64,000 nt of DNA from an uncultured Eubacteriales bacterium. GTDB lineage: Bacteria; Bacillota; Clostridia; Tissierellales; Peptoniphilaceae. The notes beneath the pieces are model-generated. The model was not told the DNA's origin and made no database searches. It saw only the letters and a list, made by a program, of their open reading frames with translations. The stretch is from the NCBI GenBank assembly GCA_900539225.1, contig UQBO01000005.1, forward strand, positions 34,267 to 98,266, given 5' to 3'. A program made the translations under genes and the position numbers. This document shows, one piece after another, positions 61,251-64,000 of this stretch (position 1 is its first letter; every line of letters starts with the position of its first letter).

Positions 61251-62798
61251 CTATTTTACGTTTACCTTATTTAATTTATAGAAACCAAAGTGGTTCATTT
61301 CAAAACCTTCAACATTCTTAGATGTTGCTACAGTTAATTCTGACCAATATTCAGGAATCCAAATTTGATTGTCAAGAATATATTCTTGAGCTTTTCTATA
61401 GATTTCGCCTCTCTTTGTTTCATCAAGTTCTTGTCTTGCATCATCAAGCATCTTATCCATTTCTGGATCTTCTAACCAGCAGTAGTTACCGCCTTCGCCT
61501 TTTGCACTTGAGTGGAAGCATGGGAACAAGAAAGCGTCTGGGTCTGGAGTATCAGAAATCCAAGCGATTTCGAACATATCTTGTTTAGCGTTCTTTAATA
61601 CATCGTTAAATGCAGACCATTCCATAACGTTGATAGTTACGTTTATACCAACATCTTTAAGTTGTTCTTTGATTATAGTAGCCATATCCACACGTTGTTT
61701 TCTTTCGTTTGTAGATATAGTTGTATCAAAACCATTAGGGTAACCAGCTTCAGCTAGTAATGCTTTTGCTTTTTCAATGTCTCTTGATTTAGCTTTTGTT
61801 TCATCACCAATTGAGTAAACAAGAGTTGGTGGCATTGAGTTAGTAGCTGTCTTACCAAGACCTAGCCAAACCTTTGGAATGATATCGTCTATGTCAATAG
61901 CGTATGCTATAGCTTGACGTACCTTTGGATCATCAAAAGGTGCCTTTTGAGTGTTAAATCCTAGATAAGTAGTACCATAGTCATCAGATTTTAACATAAC
62001 AAGATTTTCATCTTTTTCAACTTTTTCAACATCTAGTGGTTGAAGTTCATAGATTATGTCAGCTCCACCAGTTTGAAGTTCAACAAGTCTGTTAGTTGGT
62101 TCAGGTATAATCTTCATTTCAACTTTAGCCATCTTAGCTTTTTCTCCGTAATAATCTTCGAATCTGCTTAATTTGATAGCGTTAGCCTTAGACCATTCAT
62201 CAAGCTTAAATGGACCTGTACCGCAAACCTTATCAGTAGAAGTACCGTAGCTGTCTCCAGCTGCTTCAACTTCTTTTTGGCAAAGGATTGATCCACCTGG
62301 GTGCATTAGTGATGCAATGATACCAGGATAAGGGAACTTAAGATTGAATCTTACAGTGTAATCATCGTCAGCCTTAATAGAGTCTTCATCGATAGTGTTA
62401 AACAAGTGCTTAACGTTAGGTGCTTTACACGCACGCTTCAATGAGAATACAACGTCTGATGCCTTCATTTCGTCTCCGTTATGGAATTTAACTCCCTTTC
62501 TTAAGTGGAAAACGTATTCAGTATCAGAAACCTTGTCGTAGCTTTCAGCTAGTAAAGGAACTTCTTCAGCCTTATCATTTAGTTCGAATAGACCTTCATA
62601 GATTTGAACTAATACTTTTGATGATGCGTTATCGTTAGTGCCCATAGGGTCTAGAGATATAGCATCTGAGTCATTAGCGATTACAAGAGTGTCCTTGTCG
62701 CCTTTCTTTTCGCCAGTTGATTTGTTGCCACCAGCGCAGCCAGTAAGTACTGTCATAATAAGCGCTAGTGCCAAGATAAGTGAAATAAACTTCTTCAT
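61251..62798 (-). CDS. oppA: Family 5 peptide-binding lipoprotein
   Basis: 515 residues. Lipobox LTGC, Cys21; family 5 signatures ISLDPMGTNDNASSKVLVQIYEGLFELN, LRKGVKFHNGDEMKASDVVFSLKR, GTGPFKLDEW, VRQAIAYAID. Captures peptides (or a similar ligand such as nickel or glutathione) and passes them to OppBC. The length and DPDAFLFPCF...NYCW segment are closest in style to DppA/AppA-like proteins. Promoter at 62974-63002, structured leader between. Confidence 0.93.
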   Translation of the reverse strand: MKKFISLILALALIMTVLTGCAGGNKSTGEKKGDKDTLVIANDSDAISLDPMGTNDNASSKVLVQIYEGLFELNDKAEEVPLLAESYDKVSDTEYVFHLRKGVKFHNGDEMKASDVVFSLKRACKAPNVKHLFNTIDEDSIKADDDYTVRFNLKFPYPGIIASLMHPGGSILCQKEVEAAGDSYGTSTDKVCGTGPFKLDEWSKANAIKLSRFEDYYGEKAKMAKVEMKIIPEPTNRLVELQTGGADIIYELQPLDVEKVEKDENLVMLKSDDYGTTYLGFNTQKAPFDDPKVRQAIAYAIDIDDIIPKVWLGLGKTATNSMPPTLVYSIGDETKAKSRDIEKAKALLAEAGYPNGFDTTISTNERKQRVDMATIIKEQLKDVGINVTINVMEWSAFNDVLKNAKQDMFEIAWISDTPDPDAFLFPCFHSSAKGEGGNYCWLEDPEMDKMLDDARQELDETKRGEIYRKAQEYILDNQIWIPEYWSELTVATSKNVEGFEMNHFGFYKLNKVNVK

Positions 62799-62967
62799 AA
62801 AAACCTCCTTGCATTTCTGCGTGTGCTTAGGGCCAAAGTAGTCCTAGCTATAGTTTAAGAGCTAGTATGTATGATATTGCTTTATACACTCGCTGATTTA
62901 GAATCGGTCTACTAATTTCTCACAGATTCGTGTTAGCTGCGATATGCTCTACCTAATTAAAGCTCTT
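62799..62967 (-). ncRNA. Structured 5' leader of opp operon
   Basis: About 169 nt between the promoter and ATG. Possible stems: outer TCGC/GCGA (62890-62893 with 62939-62942) enclosing GAATC/GATTC (62901-62905 with 62925-62929), and CTAGCT/AGCTAG (62844-62865). No T-box, SAM, lysine, c-di-GMP or glycine motifs were found. Regulatory role possible, unproven. Confidence 0.4.
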
Positions 62968-62973
62968 TTATAT

Positions 62974-63002
62974 ATTATACCACTATCAATTTAATAATAC
63001 AA
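62974..63002 (-). promoter_or_regulatory. opp operon promoter
   Basis: Leftward TTGTAT (63002-62997), 17-nt spacer, TATAAT (62979-62974). Confidence 0.7.
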
Positions 63003-63101
63003 GGCTTTTGATAAAAAATACATCTTTAGTAGTAAATTTTTTTCGAAAACAGAAATACTTATGCCAATGGAAATGCACTCGCCATGCCAATAGCATAACA
63101 T

Positions 63102-63171
63102 ATGACGGGCGTTAGGCACATGACGAGCATTAGGCATATGACGAGCGTTAGGCATATGACGAGCGTTAGCT
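63102..63171. repeat. 18-bp tandem repeat, about 3.8 copies
   Basis: Unit ATGACGAGCGTTAGGCAT at 63102, 63120, 63138 and 63156 (last incomplete), with 0-2 changes per copy. No spacers, so not CRISPR. Confidence 0.9.
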
Positions 63172-63253
63172 AAACTATTTTAATAGTAATGGGTTCAGAA
63201 ACACATTCGCAAAAATTGTGTCGCTCGCAAATCCATTTCCATAAAAATAGTTT
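63172..63253. repeat. Nested inverted-repeat element
   Basis: Outer arms AAACTATTTT (63172-63181) and AAAATAGTTT (63244-63253); inside, AATGG/CCATT (63188, 63233) and ACACA/TGTGT (63201, 63217). Could be a small palindromic mobile or regulatory element. Confidence 0.55.
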
Positions 63254-63398
63254 TACACGCAATCATAACCACCGGCGTAGCCGGTGGTTTGCTCTGCCCC
63301 TGCAAGGGGCTTTTACCTGCTGTGCACCTTGTGCACGTTGAAAGTCTACCACTTGCACTACTTTCTCAACTGACGCTAAAGCGCCTCTTTACTTCTTT

Positions 63399-63872
63399 TT
63401 ACTTATTTGTCTTTTCTCCAGTGAATGGGTCTATATATTCTTTTAGACTTATTTGATCTTTTGTAAAATCTTCTTTAAGTTGATTGCATATATACTCTTG
63501 TATCTTTTTAGTATTTTTTCCTGCTGTATCTACATAATAGCCTCGACACCAAAATTGACGTCCTCTGTACTTATATTTTAAATTGCCCCATTTTTCATAA
63601 ATCATTATACTGCTTTTTCCTTTTAAGAATCCCATGAAACTTGATATAGCTAATTTGGGTGGTATTTCTACCAACATGTGTACATGATCCGGGCAAACTT
63701 CTGCCTCTATTATGTTTACTTCTTTCCAACTACATAATTCTCTTAAAATTTGTCCTATTTCAAGTCTTTTACCGCCATAAAATTCTTTCCTTCTATACTT
63801 AGGAGCAAACACTATGTGATATTTGCAATTCCATTTTGTATGTGATAAACTATGTGTGTCATTCAATGACAT
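63399..63872 (-). CDS. tnpA: IS200-like transposase TnpA (Y1 HUH)
   Basis: 157 residues from ATG 63872 (MSLNDTHSLSHTKWNCKYH), which has GGGAGG upstream; the longer frame to 63908 is unlikely. Single-strand DNA transposase: HVH in CPDHVHMLVEIPP (HUH metal site) and catalytic Tyr in FWCRGYYVDTAGKNTKKIQEYICNQ. Length matches intact IS200 TnpA, so probably active. No TnpB is seen in the window. Expression may be held down by RBS pairing (63881-63945). Confidence 0.93.
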   Translation of the reverse strand: MSLNDTHSLSHTKWNCKYHIVFAPKYRRKEFYGGKRLEIGQILRELCSWKEVNIIEAEVCPDHVHMLVEIPPKLAISSFMGFLKGKSSIMIYEKWGNLKYKYRGRQFWCRGYYVDTAGKNTKKIQEYICNQLKEDFTKDQISLKEYIDPFTGEKTNK

Positions 63873-63880
63873 TTTTAATT

Positions 63881-63945
63881 CCTCCCTTTTTTGATTTTTA
63901 TATTGCAATTGACAGATTACAATTATATTATATCAAATAGGGAGG
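63881..63945 (-). promoter_or_regulatory. Inverted repeat sequestering the tnpA ribosome site
   Basis: CCTCCCTTTTTTGAT (63881-63895, complement of the RBS) and ATCAAATAGGGAGG (63932-63945) are inverted with one indel. In a transcript entering from the outside, GGGAGG would pair with CCTCCC and block translation, as known for Salmonella IS200. Confidence 0.65.
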
Positions 63946-64000
63946 TTTTTTGTTTGTTTATCACCGCTAAAGCTAAACTGAACCCCCAGTCTAACTGGGG

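Larger units (their letters stand above)
63267..64000 (-). mobile_element. IS200/IS605-group insertion element, right edge cut
   Basis: One HUH transposase and terminal hairpins. Transposase-distal end: AACCACCGGC-GTA-GCCGGTGGTT (63267-63289), GCCCC-TGCAA-GGGGC (63296-63310), GTGCAC-CTT-GTGCAC (63322-63336). Other end: CCCCAGT-CTA-ACTGGGG (63984-64000) reaching the window edge. Exact boundaries are uncertain; IS200-type elements make no target duplication or inverted ends. Confidence 0.75.

Noticed and set aside
62799..62967. T-box or known riboswitch in the opp leader
   Set aside because: No T-box GGUGGNACCGCG-like bulge, no terminator/antiterminator pair, and no motif of other riboswitch classes I know.
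63102..63171. Possible CRISPR array or hexapeptide-repeat gene
   Set aside because: Units are contiguous with no spacers. A leftward frame (MPNARH repeats, about 54 codons) exists but has no ribosome site and runs into the opp promoter.
1..64000. tRNA or rRNA genes
   Set aside because: I looked for cloverleaf ends, CCA and GTTCRA signatures in the spacers and saw none.

Overview
The window is low-GC Gram-positive chromosome. CtsR/McsA control, the rpoB-rpoC and rpsL-rpsG-fusA-tuf clusters, an S-box leader, GGAGG ribosome sites and sortase-anchored Cna-B proteins all point to Firmicutes. A fermentative anaerobe of the Tissierellia/Peptoniphilaceae type is my best guess, but that rests on overall gene style and no RNA gene is present to test it. 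Almost everything is housekeeping; accessory material is limited to two giant surface proteins, ABC exporters, repeats and one IS200-type element cut by the right edge.

Layout. 1-3450: start of mcsA, ctsR with a textbook CtsR operator, a 0.57-kb array of GC-rich hairpins, and an EF-G paralogue. 3.5-5.6 kb: an M20 amidohydrolase and a lipoprotein, divergent around a palindromic double promoter. 5.7-10.8 kb: surface protein 1. 10.9-15.5 kb: str operon (L7Ae-like, S12, S7, EF-G, EF-Tu). 15.6-23.4 kb: rpoB-rpoC with unusually charged tails. 23.4-24.1 kb: MgtC-like protein. 24.2-28.9 kb: surface protein 2. 29.2-32.0 kb: metK under a SAM-I riboswitch, and a MATE exporter. 32.2-37.3 kb: CBS-type pyrophosphatase, signal peptidase, SDR, trmB, GH3 lipoprotein, ArsC/Spx-like protein. 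37.4-41.7 kb: an AT-rich orphan, two AgcS symporters and a small membrane protein. 41.8-52.5 kb: one long leftward operon (cysteine desulfurase, ThiI, beta-CASP hydrolase, ABC exporter pair, ProRS, GltX). 52.6-57.2 kb: a second ABC exporter pair, with single-base frameshifts in both genes, and a divergent LysR regulator. 57.3-63.0 kb: an oppABCDF operon with a structured leader. 63.1-64.0 kb: an 18-bp tandem repeat, a nested inverted repeat and the IS200 element.

Themes. Translation and transcription genes dominate the left half and are tightly packed, sometimes with a terminator doubling as the next promoter (rpoC/str). The two surface proteins are paralogues (signal peptide, acidic stalk, beta-helix repeats, Cna-B domains, IPKTG anchor). 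Each has an in-frame run of eight G in its coding strand; losing or gaining one G would stop translation within about 13 codons. That makes them candidate phase-variable adhesins and, to me, the most interesting biology here. The ABC exporter frameshifts also lie in homopolymers, so slippage (or sequencing error) is a recurring issue. The hairpin array at 713-1280 shows paired base changes between copies, as expected for conserved structure, and matches nothing I recognise.
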